This document shows positions 35,100 through 43,629 of a DNA stretch of 64,000 bases, one piece after another. Position 1 is the first letter of the stretch. Each line of letters begins with the position of its first letter. A program made the position numbers and the translations under genes. The DNA comes from DATEDA01 sp963789885 (lineage in GTDB: Bacteria; Pseudomonadota; Gammaproteobacteria; Burkholderiales; SG8-39), in NCBI GenBank assembly GCA_963789885.1, contig CAWBNB010000030.1, forward strand, positions 372,001 to 436,000, read 5' to 3'. The notes under the pieces are model-generated. The model did no database searches. It was not told the origin of the DNA and was given only the letters and a program-made list of their open reading frames with translations.

Positions 35100-35855
35100 G
35101 ACGAGGACCGTCGCGATCGTCCCGCGCAGCACCCGCCGCGGGCCGTGCTCGACCTCCACGGCGTAGTGCGTGAGCGGCGGCGCTGCGGCGGCGAGGCGCA
35201 CCGACACGGCGAGATCGGTGTCGGCCGGCACGTCCGCCGCGAAGAACACGATGTCGCGGAGCGCGACGAGATAGCCCATGCGCGGCGCGGCCACGCCGCC
35301 TTCGCGCCAGCGCAGCAGGCCCTCCCACGTCGCCGCGGCCTGCGCCGCCGCCTCGATGACGGCGAGCGCCGGCGCGCTCCCGCCGGTGACGAGGGGGCAC
35401 ATGGCCGGAATGCGGGCCGTGCAGATCAGACCGTCGGGCATCTCGCCGGTGATCCCGGTCACGAAGCGCATCGGCGGATGCTGCGGGAGCAGCGTCTCCG
35501 GGGCAGGCGCGTCCGCCGGCGGCAGGACGATCGTGGTCTGCGCCGCCGAGGCGGCGCCGCGTTGCAGCGGACCGAGCTCGAACGCGGCGTTCGCGACCAG
35601 GGTCTCGCCGCGCGTGATGTCCACGCGCACCCGGCCGTTCGTCGCTCGCGCCGCCAGCTCGAGCCGGTCGCCCGGCACCACGAGGTGCCGCAGCCGCGCG
35701 AACGGGATCGTGTGCACCGGGGCATCGCGTGCCGAAACGCGCATGGCCGTCTCCACCATCATTGCGAGCTCGACCACGCCCGGCAGGATCGGGCGCCCGG
35801 GGAAGTGGCCGGCGAAGTACGGTGCGTCGGCCGCGAGGGTGATGCTCGCCTTCAC
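34866..35855 (-). CDS. Fused double-hotdog 3-hydroxyacyl-ACP dehydratase (aryl-polyene)
   Basis: GTG at 35855, overlapping the methyltransferase stop (GTGA). The N-terminal hotdog has a FabZ/ApeI-type motif YFAGHFPGRPILPGVVELAMM (catalytic His near residue 15). From about residue 115 a second hotdog-like domain follows: LPQHPPMRFVTGITGEMPDGL...PLVTGGSAPALAVIEAAAQAAATWEG...MGYLVALRDIVFFA, resembling the FabA-like ApeP dehydratase. The open frame runs to 34866, 234 bp antisense into the acyltransferase gene, and turns into a basic low-complexity stretch after VLRGTIATVLV. A TAG one frame off lies at 35098-35096, exactly at the acyltransferase stop, so the real end is probably there and a one-base insertion shifts it. 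Both domains dehydrate beta-hydroxyacyl-ACP. Confidence 0.7.
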   Translation of the reverse strand: MKASITLAADAPYFAGHFPGRPILPGVVELAMMVETAMRVSARDAPVHTIPFARLRHLVVPGDRLELAARATNGRVRVDITRGETLVANAAFELGPLQRGAASAAQTTIVLPPADAPAPETLLPQHPPMRFVTGITGEMPDGLICTARIPAMCPLVTGGSAPALAVIEAAAQAAATWEGLLRWREGGVAAPRMGYLVALRDIVFFAADVPADTDLAVSVRLAAAAPPLTHYAVEVEHGPRRVLRGTIATVLVLAGRPVRPQLAKREPLIRHASDRVLDLARDPSHRRREIRAAVGAARNLDRRAEHEAEAPPPFAQREHRQDRHPRRAR

Positions 35856-37019
35856 GCGCGCCTCGCCGTGACGGCCGCGACCACGAACAGGGGTAAGGTT
35901 TCGCGGATCGCGCCGATATCGGGATAGACCCGCACGTCCGTGAACCCGTTGGCCGCGAGCGCCTGCGTCCACTGCTCCGGTGTCAGGAAGCCGCCGTTGG
36001 GACGCCAGCCGGGAACGAGGATCGGGTCGCGGAACGACGCGAGCAGATTGAACGCGAGCTCGACGTACACCGGCCGCCCGGCAAACGGGCGGACGCATTC
36101 CGAGATCACCAGCGCGCCGCCCGGGGCGAGCGCGGCGCGGACCTCGGCGAGCGTCGCGGCGAGGTCGCGCGCGACGTGGAGCACGTTGACGCCGTAGACG
36201 AGCGCGTAGGCGCCGGGCGCGACGCCGAACGGACGATCGATGTCGAGCGCGCCGAACTCGAGCCCGCGGTCCGCGAAGCGTGCGCGCAGCGACCGCTCGG
36301 CGCGCCGCATGAAGAGCGGGGAGATCTCGGTGAAGCGGTACGACGGCGCAGCCGCCGCGTCGAGCCGCTCGAGGAGCGCTTCCGCGCCGCTGCCGAGCCC
36401 GCCGCCGAGCTCGAGGACCGGGCCGGGCCGCGCCGCCAGGGCACGCGCCGCCGCGACCGCCCCGATCGCGTTCGCTGATCGCGTAGAGCGGATTTGCGTT
36501 CGAGAAATACTTCGACCACGCTACCACCCCCTCCGCGTCGAAGAGGGCCTGCTCGCCGGTGAGCTCGCCGCGCAGCACCGCCGGATAGCGCTCTGCCGCC
36601 ATCGCCGCGATGCGGTACGACGGCAGGCAGCGCTCGTCGTTCGCGGCCTGCGCCGCCAGGATCTCTTCCGGGTCGAGCGACGGGAGCGGCTTCGCCGCGC
36701 GGAAGCGCGCGCTGTCGTCGGAAGCCGACACCTGCTCGAGCCAGCCCCGCGCAGCGAGCGTTGCGATCAGCCATGCCGCAGGCACGCGCGCGACCGCCGG
36801 GGCGAGCCCCGCGCGCGCGATCGCTTCCTCCACGGTAGCCGGCTCGGCGCACGCCTCGGCGAGCCCGGTCGAGCGGAACGCCGCGAGCGCGAGCCGGGCC
36901 ACATACTCTTCGATCAGGTCGCACGAGCGCCCGAACGCGTCGTCGCAGAGCGGGAGGATCTCGGCCGGGATGAGCGCCGCCCTTGCGTCGCCCGGCGCGC
37001 GATTCGTTGCGATTGGCAC
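35852..37019 (-). CDS. SAM-dependent methyltransferase of the aryl-polyene cluster, one frameshift
   Basis: About 388 residues from ATG 37019 after repair. N-terminal alpha-helical dimerisation part (VARLALAAFRSTGLAEACAE) leads into the SAM site VLELGGGLGSGAEALLERLD, then TEISPLFMRRAER, ALDIDRP, GVNVLHVARDLAATLAEVR, APGGALVISE, a domain order of O-methyltransferase-like class I enzymes. The frame shifts at about 36473; removing one base joins NPLYAIS to NAIGAVAAARALAARPGP. In APE clusters a methyltransferase decorates the aryl head. Lies on the minus strand inside the otherwise plus-strand cluster, paired with the dehydratase. Confidence 0.8.
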
Positions 37020-37070
37020 CCGCCGAGTTTAACGCGGACCGACGCCCCACCTCCGGCGCGGGCGCTTGTT

Positions 37071-37682
37071 ATGCTTCGGCGCATGCGTGCCGTGGTGATC
37101 GGCGTTGTGCTTGCAGTGCTCGCGGCGTCGCCGGCGCGGGCGGTCGATCCGCCGCTCGCGCTCGGCCCGCTGATGGCCGCGCTCGCGAAGAACGGGCCGG
37201 GCACCGTGCGCTTCGCGGAGACGAAGACGAGCGCGCTCCTCAAGGCGCCGGCCGAGTCGAGCGGCACGCTCACCTACGCCGCGCCGTCGCGGCTCGAGAA
37301 GCACACGCTCGAGCCGCGCGACGAGCGCTTCGCGGTCGACGGCGACACGGTGGCGATCGAGAGCACCGCGCGGAACACGGGGGACAAGAGACGCTTCGAG
37401 CTCCGCCTGAGCGAGTACCCGGCGATCCGCGCGTTCGTCGAGAGCATCCGCGGCACGCTCGCCGGCGACCTCGCGGCGCTGCGCCGCTACTACCGCGTCG
37501 AGCTCGACGGCACCTGGTCCGACTGGCGGCTGCACCTCCTGCCGTCCGACCCGCAGATGGCCGAGCTCGTCCAGAAGGTGCTGATCGGCGGCGCCGGCGG
37601 GGAGGTACGGCGGATCGAGATCCTCGAGACGAGCGGCGACCGCTCCGTGATGACGATCACCAAGCCGAAGGACCGCGGTTGA
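37071..37682 (+). CDS. LolA-like outer-membrane lipoprotein carrier of the aryl-polyene cluster
   Basis: 203 residues, or 199 from an internal ATG at 37083 that gives the cleanest signal peptide (AVVIGVVLAVLAASPARA). The mature domain VDPPLALGPLMAALAKNGPGTVRFAETKTSALLKAPAESSG with FAVDGDTVAIE has a LolA-like beta-sheet pattern. APE clusters regularly encode a LolA homologue beside an MMPL exporter, which likely ferries the lipid-linked polyene across the periplasm. Divergent from the methyltransferase; its stop overlaps the exporter start (TTGA). Confidence 0.75.
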   Translation: MLRRMRAVVIGVVLAVLAASPARAVDPPLALGPLMAALAKNGPGTVRFAETKTSALLKAPAESSGTLTYAAPSRLEKHTLEPRDERFAVDGDTVAIESTARNTGDKRRFELRLSEYPAIRAFVESIRGTLAGDLAALRRYYRVELDGTWSDWRLHLLPSDPQMAELVQKVLIGGAGGEVRRIEILETSGDRSVMTITKPKDRG

Positions 37683-40000
37683 GCGCCCGGCGCGGGCCGC
37701 TTCTCGTCTGGCTCGCCTTCGTCGCCGCGTGCGCTGCCGTCGCGGCGCACACGCGTTTCACCGCGGACATGTCCGCGTTCCTGCCGGAGGCCGCGACGCC
37801 GGCGCAGCGGCTGCTCGTCGGCGAGCTGCGCGAGGGCGTCGCCTCGCGGCTCCTGCTGCTCGGCATCGAGGAGGCGGAGCCCGACAAGCTCGCCGCGCTC
37901 AGCCGCGCGCTCGCGAAGACGGTTGCAGGGTCGGGCCGAGTTCGTCTACGTCGCGAACGGCGACGCGGCGCTCGCGGGGGCCGACCGCGACTTCCTGTTC
38001 GCGAACCGCTACGTCCTGAGCCCCGGCGTTACGCCCGGGCACTTCGATCGCGGATCGCTCGCCGCCGCGCTCGAACGCGGCTACGAGGCGCTCGCTTCGC
38101 CTGCCGGCGCGCTCGTGCGGCGCTACCTTCCGGCCGATCCGACCGGCGAGTTCCTGCGGGTGCTCGCCGGGCTCGAGGGCGAGGCTCGCCCGTCCGACCT
38201 ACCTCGGCGTCTGGATGTCGCCGGATCAGCGCACCGCGCTCCTCCTCGTGCAGACCGCGGCGCCGGGGTTCGATCTCGACGCGCAGCAGGCGAACCTCGC
38301 GCTCATCGGGCAGGCCTTCGCCGCTGCGCGCGACGAGGTCGGTACGTCAGTCGCGGTCCTGCGAGCGCTCGGGGCCGGCGGTCTTCGCAGTGCTCTCCCG
38401 CGAGGCGATCCGGGGCGACGTCCGGCGGCTCTCCGCGATCGCGACGGTGATCGTCGCCGGCATGCTGCTGCTCGCGTTCCGCTCCGTCGCCATCCTCGGG
38501 CTCGCGTTCGCCCCGGTCGCGACCGGCGCGCTCGCCGGGGTCGCCGCGGTCGCGCTCGGGTTCGGCACGGTCCACGGCATCACGCTCGGCTTCGGCGTCG
38601 TGCTGATCGGCGAGGCGATCGACTACGCGATCTACTTCTACGCGCAGCGTTCCGGCGACGAGCCGGCGGCCGCCTCGTTCGCGCGCATCTGGCCGACCCT
38701 GCGCCTCGGCCTCGCCGTGTCCGCGGCGAGCTTCTGCGCGATGCTCTTCGCCGGCTTTCCCGGGCTCGCGCAGCTCGGTCTCTTCGCGGTCGTCGGGCTC
38801 GCCGCCGCCGCCGCCGTCACGCGCTGGGTGCTGCCCGGAATCCCGGTGCGCGCCGCGGCTCCGGCCGGCGTGGACCTCGTCGCACGCCTGGTGCCGCGCT
38901 GGCGGTGGCCGCTCAAGGCGCGGCTCGCGGCGCTCGGGCTCCTCACCGCGCTCAGCGCGGCGGTCATCTGGCACGAGCGCCCGATCTGGGACGACGACCT
39001 CGGGCGGCTGAATCCGGTCGGCGCGGCCGAGCAGGCGCTCGACAAGCGGCTGCGCGACGCGCTCGGGGCGCCGGATGCACGGTGGCTCGTCGTCGTGTCG
39101 GGCGCGACGGAGGACGCCGCGCTCGAGGCCGCGGAGTCGCTCGCGCGCCCGCTCGCCGCGCTGGTGGAGGCGAAGGCCATCGCCGGCTACGACTCGCCCG
39201 CGGCCTATCTTCCGAGCCGGCGCACGCAGGCGGCGCGCCGCGCGGCGCTGCCCGACGACGCGACGCTCCGCATGGATCTCGCCGCGGCGGTGGCCGCGTC
39301 GCCGTTCAAGCCGGATCTCTTCGAACCGTTCCTGCGCGATGTCGCCGCCGCGCGCGCCGCGCCGCCGCTCGAGCGCGCGCGCCTCGCCGGCACCGCGTTC
39401 GGGCTGAAGACCGACGCGCTGCTCGTCCGCCGCGACGGCCGCTGGCACGCGCTCCTCCCGGTCCGCGGCGTCGCCGACCCGGCCGCCCTCGCGGCGCGGA
39501 TCGCCGCGGACGGGCCGCCCGGGGCCGCGCTCCTCGACATCCGGGCCGAGTCGACCGCGCTCCTCGCGAGCTACCGCGAGCGCGCCCTGGTGCTGTGGGG
39601 CGTCGGGCTCGCGATCATCGTCGCGCTGCTCGCGATCCATCTCCGCTCGGCCTTGCGCGTGGCGCAGGTCCTCGCCCCGATCGCCGGCGCCGTGACGGCC
39701 GCCGCCGCGATCCTCCTCGCGGCCGGGACGAAGCTCACGCTGTTCCATCTCGTCGCGCTCCTCCTCGTCGCCGGCGTGGGCTCCAACTACGCGCTCTTCT
39801 TCGAGCGCGAGCCGCCCGACGAGGGCGAGCGGCGGCGCACCGTCTTCTCGGTCGCGTTCTGCGCCGCGACCACGGCACTCGCCTTCGGACTGCTCGCCTG
39901 GTCGCAGGTGCCGGTGCTGAAGATGATCGGCGCGACCGCCGCGATCGGCGCGGTGGCGAGCCTCGCGGCCGCGACGCTGATCGCGCGCGGCCGGGGCTGA
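37679..40000 (+). CDS. MMPL/RND-type exporter of the aryl-polyene cluster, three frameshifts
   Basis: About 772 residues when repaired. The TTG start at 37679 overlaps the LolA-like stop. N-terminal helix and periplasmic domain, then membrane blocks AIATVIVAGMLLLAFRSVAILGLAF, GITLGFGVVLIGEAIDYAIYFYAQ and, in the second half, ALRVAQVLAPIAGAVTAAAAI and VAGVGSNYALFFEREP, the duplicated MMPL core with acidic GEAIDYAIY relay region. Three one-base insertions are needed: T at 37931, G at 38196, C at 38362; together they restore the frame. Motifs on both sides are intact. It probably moves the polyene lipid out of the inner membrane. Confidence 0.78.
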   Translation: MSARRGPLLVWLAFVAACAAVAAHTRFTADMSAFLPEAATPAQRLLVGELREGVASRLLLLGIEEAEPDKLAALSRALAKTVAGSGRVRLRRERRRGARGGRPRLPVREPLRPEPRRYARALRSRIARRRARTRLRGARFACRRARAALPSGRSDRRVPAGARRARGRGSPVRPTSASGCRRISAPRSSSCRPRRRGSISTRSRRTSRSSGRPSPLRATRSVRQSRSCERSGPAVFAVLSREAIRGDVRRLSAIATVIVAGMLLLAFRSVAILGLAFAPVATGALAGVAAVALGFGTVHGITLGFGVVLIGEAIDYAIYFYAQRSGDEPAAASFARIWPTLRLGLAVSAASFCAMLFAGFPGLAQLGLFAVVGLAAAAAVTRWVLPGIPVRAAAPAGVDLVARLVPRWRWPLKARLAALGLLTALSAAVIWHERPIWDDDLGRLNPVGAAEQALDKRLRDALGAPDARWLVVVSGATEDAALEAAESLARPLAALVEAKAIAGYDSPAAYLPSRRTQAARRAALPDDATLRMDLAAAVAASPFKPDLFEPFLRDVAAARAAPPLERARLAGTAFGLKTDALLVRRDGRWHALLPVRGVADPAALAARIAADGPPGAALLDIRAESTALLASYRERALVLWGVGLAIIVALLAIHLRSALRVAQVLAPIAGAVTAAAAILLAAGTKLTLFHLVALLLVAGVGSNYALFFEREPPDEGERRRTVFSVAFCAATTALAFGLLAWSQVPVLKMIGATAAIGAVASLAAATLIARGRG

Positions 40001-40061
40001 TAGAATTGCCGCCCGCGAGCCGCATGCCGGATCCTGCTCGCTTCCCGGCGCCGTCCCGACC

Positions 40062-41247
40062 TTGACTCCCCTGATCGTCACCCGCTATACCGGCGTCAAT
40101 TGCCTCGGCCGCGGCGTCGAGGCGTGGTGGGCGGCCTTGCGTGCGCGCCGGTCGGGGCTCGCGGCGTGCGATTTCGAGGACGCGGCCCTCGACACCTTCA
40201 TCGGCCGCGTCGCGGGCGTCGAGGACGTGACGCTGCCCGGCGCGCTCGCGGCGTTCGACTGCCGCAACAACCGTCTCGCCTGGCTCGGCCTCGCAGCAGG
40301 ACGGATTCCGCGAGGCGGTGCTCGCCGCGCGCGAACGCCACGGTCCGGGCCGCATCGCGGTCATCCTGGGGACCAGCACTTCCGGCGTGCTCTCGACCGA
40401 GCGCGCCTACCAGCGCCGCGATCCGGGCTCGGGCGCGCTGCCGGCGGACTTCCGCTTCGCCGAGACCCAGAGCACCTACTCGCTCGTCGGCGTTCGTCCG
40501 CGTCGCGCTCGGGCTGGAAGGGCCCGGCGCACGTCGTGTCGACCGCCTGTTCGTCGAGCGCGAAGGTGTTCGCGAGCGCGGCGCGGCTGCATCGGCGCGG
40601 GGTTCGCCGACGCCGCGGTCGTCGGCGGCGCGGACAGCCTTTGCCTCACGACGCTGTACGGCTTCCGGTCGCTCGAGCTGCTGTCGGGCGCGCCGTGCCG
40701 TCCGTACGACGCCGAGCGGAACGGCATCTCGATCGGCGAGGGCGCCGGGTTCGCGCTGCTCGAGCGCGACCGGGGACGGGCCGGCGCTCGCCGGTGTCGG
40801 CGAGAGCTGCGACGCGTACCACATGTCGACGCCGCATCCCGAGGGACTCGGCGCGCGGCTCGCGATGGAGCGCGCGCTCGCCGCGGCCGGCCTCGCGCGC
40901 CGACGCGGTCGGCTACGTCAACCTGCACGGCACGGCGACCCGCACCAACGACGTCGCCGAGGGCCGCGCCGTCCACGACGTGTTCGGGCCGCGGACGCCG
41001 TGCAGCGCGACCAAGGGTGCGCACGGGCACCTGCTCGGCGCCGCCGGTATCACCGAGGCGATCGTCGCGCTGCTCGCGCTCGAGCGCGGCTTCCTGCCGG
41101 GTACGGCCGAACACGCGCGCGCTCGACGTCGAAATGCGCCTGCCGGGTGCTGATCGAGGGCTGAGGCGGCCGCGCCGCGCTACGTGCTGTCGAACTCGTT
41201 CGGCTTCGGCGGCAACAACTGCAGCGTGATATTCGGGCGCCCCGAGG
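40062..41247 (+). CDS. Beta-ketoacyl-ACP synthase of the aryl-polyene cluster, about nine frameshifts
   Basis: Full-length condensing enzyme in pieces, starting TTG at 40062 (LTPLIVTRYTGVNCLGRG). Catalytic elements recovered across frames: active Cys in HVVSTACSSSAKVFASAA, His in GYVNLHGTATRTNDVAEG and His in TKGAHGHLLGAAGITEA, plus the end VLSNSFGFGGNNCSVIFGRPE. Extra bases at 40296, 40489, 40520, 40590, 40771, 40898, 41109, 41146 and 41162 switch frames; removing them yields one ~390-residue KS ending in the original frame. No premature stop or lost catalytic residue is evident, which argues for sequence error over decay. It extends the polyene with malonyl-ACP. The end overlaps the next gene unclearly near 41247. 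Confidence 0.72.
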
Positions 41248-41990
41248 ATAAAGGCGTACGTCGACGGCGTCGGTCTGCTCGCCCCCGGCCTCCCGGGCTG
41301 GCACGCGGCGCGGCCGGTGCTCGCGGGCGACGCGCGCTACGAACCCGGCGAGATGCCGCGCCCGACCGCGGAGATCCTGCCGCCGGCGGAGCGGCGCCGC
41401 TGCGGCGACCTGGTCAAGCTCGCGCTGCACGTCGGCACCGAGGCGCTCGCGCCGAGCGGCGCCCGCGCGGACGAGCTGGCGACGGTGTTCACCTGCGCCA
41501 CCGGGAGCGGCGAGGTGCTGCACCAGATCTGCGAGACGCTCGCCGGCACCGCCCGCGACGTGTCGCCGACGCGCTTCCACAACTCGGTGCACAACGCGGC
41601 GGCCGGCTACTGGAGCATCGCGACCGGCGCGCGCACGGCCTCGACGAGCCTGTGCGCCCACAGGGCAGCCTCGCGGCCGGCCTGCTCGAGGCCACGGTCC
41701 AGGCCGCCGCGGAGCGTCGCACCGGTGCTGCTCGTCGCGTACGACCTGCCGCCGCCGCCACCGCTCGCTGCGGTCGTGCCGTGCACGGTGCCCGTGCGGG
41801 CTGGCGCTGCTGCTCGCGCCGGCGCGCGGCGCGTCGAGCCTCGGACGAGCTCGAGTTCGACGTCGCGCACGAGGGCGCGGAGACGACGCTTCGCCGATCC
41901 CGCGCTCGAGCGACTGCGGACCGGGAACGCCGCGGCGCGCGGCCTGCCGATTCTCGCCGCGTTCGCAGCCGGGCGGGAGGCGCCGCATGA
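41248..41990 (+). CDS. Short beta-ketoacyl synthase-like partner (CLF-type), several frameshifts
   Basis: About 246 residues, the PF13723 short KS-like family of APE loci. Start near KAYVDGVGLLAPGLPGWHAARPVLAG; no ATG in frame (ATA at 41248), probably lost to an indel. Core: LVKLALHVGTEALA, FTCATGSGEVLHQICETLAGT, RFHNSVHNAAAGYWSIATGA, STSLCAH. It lacks a full KS catalytic triad, so it acts as chain-length partner of the upstream KS. Indels: a missing base near 41662, extra bases near 41721, 41794, 41843, 41895. The end LPILAAFAAGREA runs into TGA at 41990, overlapping a small ORF (ATGA). Confidence 0.6.
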
Positions 41991-42052
41991 CGCTCGAGTG
42001 GCTGCCCGGCCTGCGGCTGCGCGTCGCGGCGACGCCCTACGGCCGGGCGTGA
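41987..42052 (+). CDS. Tiny ORF between ketosynthase partner and ketoreductase
   Basis: 21-codon frame (MTLEWLPGLRLRVAATPYGR-A, TGA) starting in the stop of the previous gene. Standard APE loci have a FabA-like dehydratase (ApeP) between ketosynthase and ketoreductase; here that position is only 77 bp long, and the dehydratase function appears to sit in the fused gene at 34866-35855. The ORF may be a remnant or chance. No function can be given. Confidence 0.2.
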   Translation: MTLEWLPGLRLRVAATPYGRA

Positions 42053-42067
42053 CGCGGCGGGCCCCGG

Positions 42068-42787
42068 ATGAAGCGCGCGCTGGTGACCGGAGCGACCGGC
42101 GCGATCGGGCCGGCGATCTGCCGCGAGCTCGCGCGCGCCGGCCTGCACGTGATCGTGCACGGGAACAAGCGGACCGAGGCGGCCGCGCGCCTGGTGACCG
42201 AGATCACCGCGGCCGGCGGCGCGGCCGAGCATGCCGCGTTCGACGTCACCGACGCCGACGCGACGGCGCACGTGCTCGAGCGGCTGCTCGGCCACGGGGC
42301 GATCCAGGTGCTCGTGAACAACGCCGGCGCGCACGCCGACGCGCCGATGCCCGGCATGACGCGCGCGCAGTGGCGCAGCGTGGTGGACGTCAACCTCAAC
42401 GGCTTCTTCAACGTCACCCAGCCGCTGCTCCTGCCGATGCTCGGGACGCGCTGGGGGCGGATCGTCAGCATCTCCTCGGTGTCGGCGCTGATCGGCAACC
42501 GCGGCCAGGCGAACTACGCTGCGGCCAAGGCGGCGCTGCACGGCGCGACGAAGGCGCTCGCGCTGGAGATGGCCCCGCGCGGCGTGACGGTGAACGTCGT
42601 CGCGCCCGGCGTCGTCGAGTCGCCGGCGACGGCCAAGGCGTTTCCGCCCGAGCGGATCAAGACGCTCGTGCCGATGCAGCGCGCCGGCACGCCGGAGGAG
42701 GTCGCGGCGCTGGTCGGCTTCCTCGTTTCCGACCACGCCAGCTACATCACGGGACAGATCGTCGCGGTCGCCGGAGGCCTCGCGTGA
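42068..42787 (+). CDS. 3-ketoacyl-ACP reductase of the aryl-polyene cluster
   Basis: 239 residues, classical SDR. Cofactor motif TGATGAIGPAICRELA, DVNLNGFFNVTQP, the catalytic Ser in ISSVSALIGNRGQANYAAAKAAL and YxxxK (Tyr in NYAAAKAAL), and PGVVESP. FabG-like, reducing the beta-keto intermediates of the polyene with NADPH. The frame is intact. ATG at 42068 with a weak site; it follows the small ORF by 15 bp. Confidence 0.88.
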   Translation: MKRALVTGATGAIGPAICRELARAGLHVIVHGNKRTEAAARLVTEITAAGGAAEHAAFDVTDADATAHVLERLLGHGAIQVLVNNAGAHADAPMPGMTRAQWRSVVDVNLNGFFNVTQPLLLPMLGTRWGRIVSISSVSALIGNRGQANYAAAKAALHGATKALALEMAPRGVTVNVVAPGVVESPATAKAFPPERIKTLVPMQRAGTPEEVAALVGFLVSDHASYITGQIVAVAGGLA

Positions 42788-42819
42788 GCCCGCCGGGCCG
42801 TCCCAAGGGCGAACCCCGA

Positions 42820-42833
42820 GCGCCTTTTGGCGC
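42820..42833 (+). other. Small hairpin in the gap between ketoreductase and glycosyltransferase
   Basis: GCGCC (42820-42824), TTTT loop, GGCGC (42829-42833) within the 58-bp gap. It may modulate expression of the next gene. No further signal seen in this gap. Confidence 0.3.
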
Positions 42834-42845
42834 GAGGGTCATCCA

Positions 42846-43622
42846 ATGACGCCGCCGGCCGAGCAGCGCTACGCGGTCGTGATCCCGGCCTACAACGAGG
42901 CGGCGACGATCGCCGACGTCGCCGCGCGCGCGGCGGCGGTCGCGGCGACGGTGATCGTGGTGGACGACGGCTCGACCGACGGCACGCACGAGCGCCTGGG
43001 CGGGCTGCCGGTGGTGCTGCTCCGGAACGACCGCAACCTCGGTAAGGGCGCGAGCCTCTGGCGCGGCCTGCAGCACGCGCTCGCGCTCGGCGCCGAGGGC
43101 GTCGTGACGCTCGACGGCGACGGACAGCACGCGCCCGAAGACGTGCCGCGCCTCGTGCGCGTCGCGCGGGCGCACCCCGACGACATCGTGATCGGTGCCC
43201 GGCTCATCGGCCGCGAGACCTCGCCGCGGGCGCGCCGCATGGCGAACCGCGTGGGCGATTTCTTCATCGGCTGGGCTGCCGGGCAGCCGCTCGACGACAG
43301 CCAGTCGGGCTTCCGCGTCTACCCGGCCTCGCTCCTGCGGCGGCTCGAGGTGGGGCACGGCCCGACGCGCGGGTTCGTGTTCGAGAGCGAGGTGCTGATC
43401 GCCGCGGCACGGCTCGGGGTGAGGTGCCGCTCGGTCGCGATTGCGGCGGTCTACCCGCGGGGCGCGCGACCGAGCCACTTCCGTCCGGTGGCCGACATCG
43501 CGCGCATCGGCGGCATGATCCTGTGGCAGCTCGCGCGCCGGGGGATGTACCCGGCCGGGCTGTACCGCAGCCTCGTGCGACGCACCCGGGAGGACGCCGT
43601 CACCGCCGACGAGGCGAGCTAG
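42846..43622 (+). CDS. Family 2 glycosyltransferase of the aryl-polyene cluster
   Basis: 258 residues, GT-A fold: VVIPAYNEAATIADVAA, the nucleotide-sugar Asp motif VVDDGSTDGTHE, TLDGDGQHAPEDVPRLV (DxD-type) and ESEVLIAAARLG with QSGFRVYP of dolichol-phosphate-mannose-synthase-like transferases. Membrane-associated, probably transferring a sugar to a lipid or aryl polyene head. Typical glycosyltransferase position in APE loci. Its stop is 8 bp from the convergent MipA/OmpV stop. Confidence 0.85.
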   Translation: MTPPAEQRYAVVIPAYNEAATIADVAARAAAVAATVIVVDDGSTDGTHERLGGLPVVLLRNDRNLGKGASLWRGLQHALALGAEGVVTLDGDGQHAPEDVPRLVRVARAHPDDIVIGARLIGRETSPRARRMANRVGDFFIGWAAGQPLDDSQSGFRVYPASLLRRLEVGHGPTRGFVFESEVLIAAARLGVRCRSVAIAAVYPRGARPSHFRPVADIARIGGMILWQLARRGMYPAGLYRSLVRRTREDAVTADEAS

Positions 43623-43629
43623 CGGCGCG

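Noticed and set aside
40296..41895. Programmed frameshifting in the ketosynthase genes
   Set aside because: Too many shifts in varied contexts, all in one direction, without slippery sequences; sequence error is simpler.
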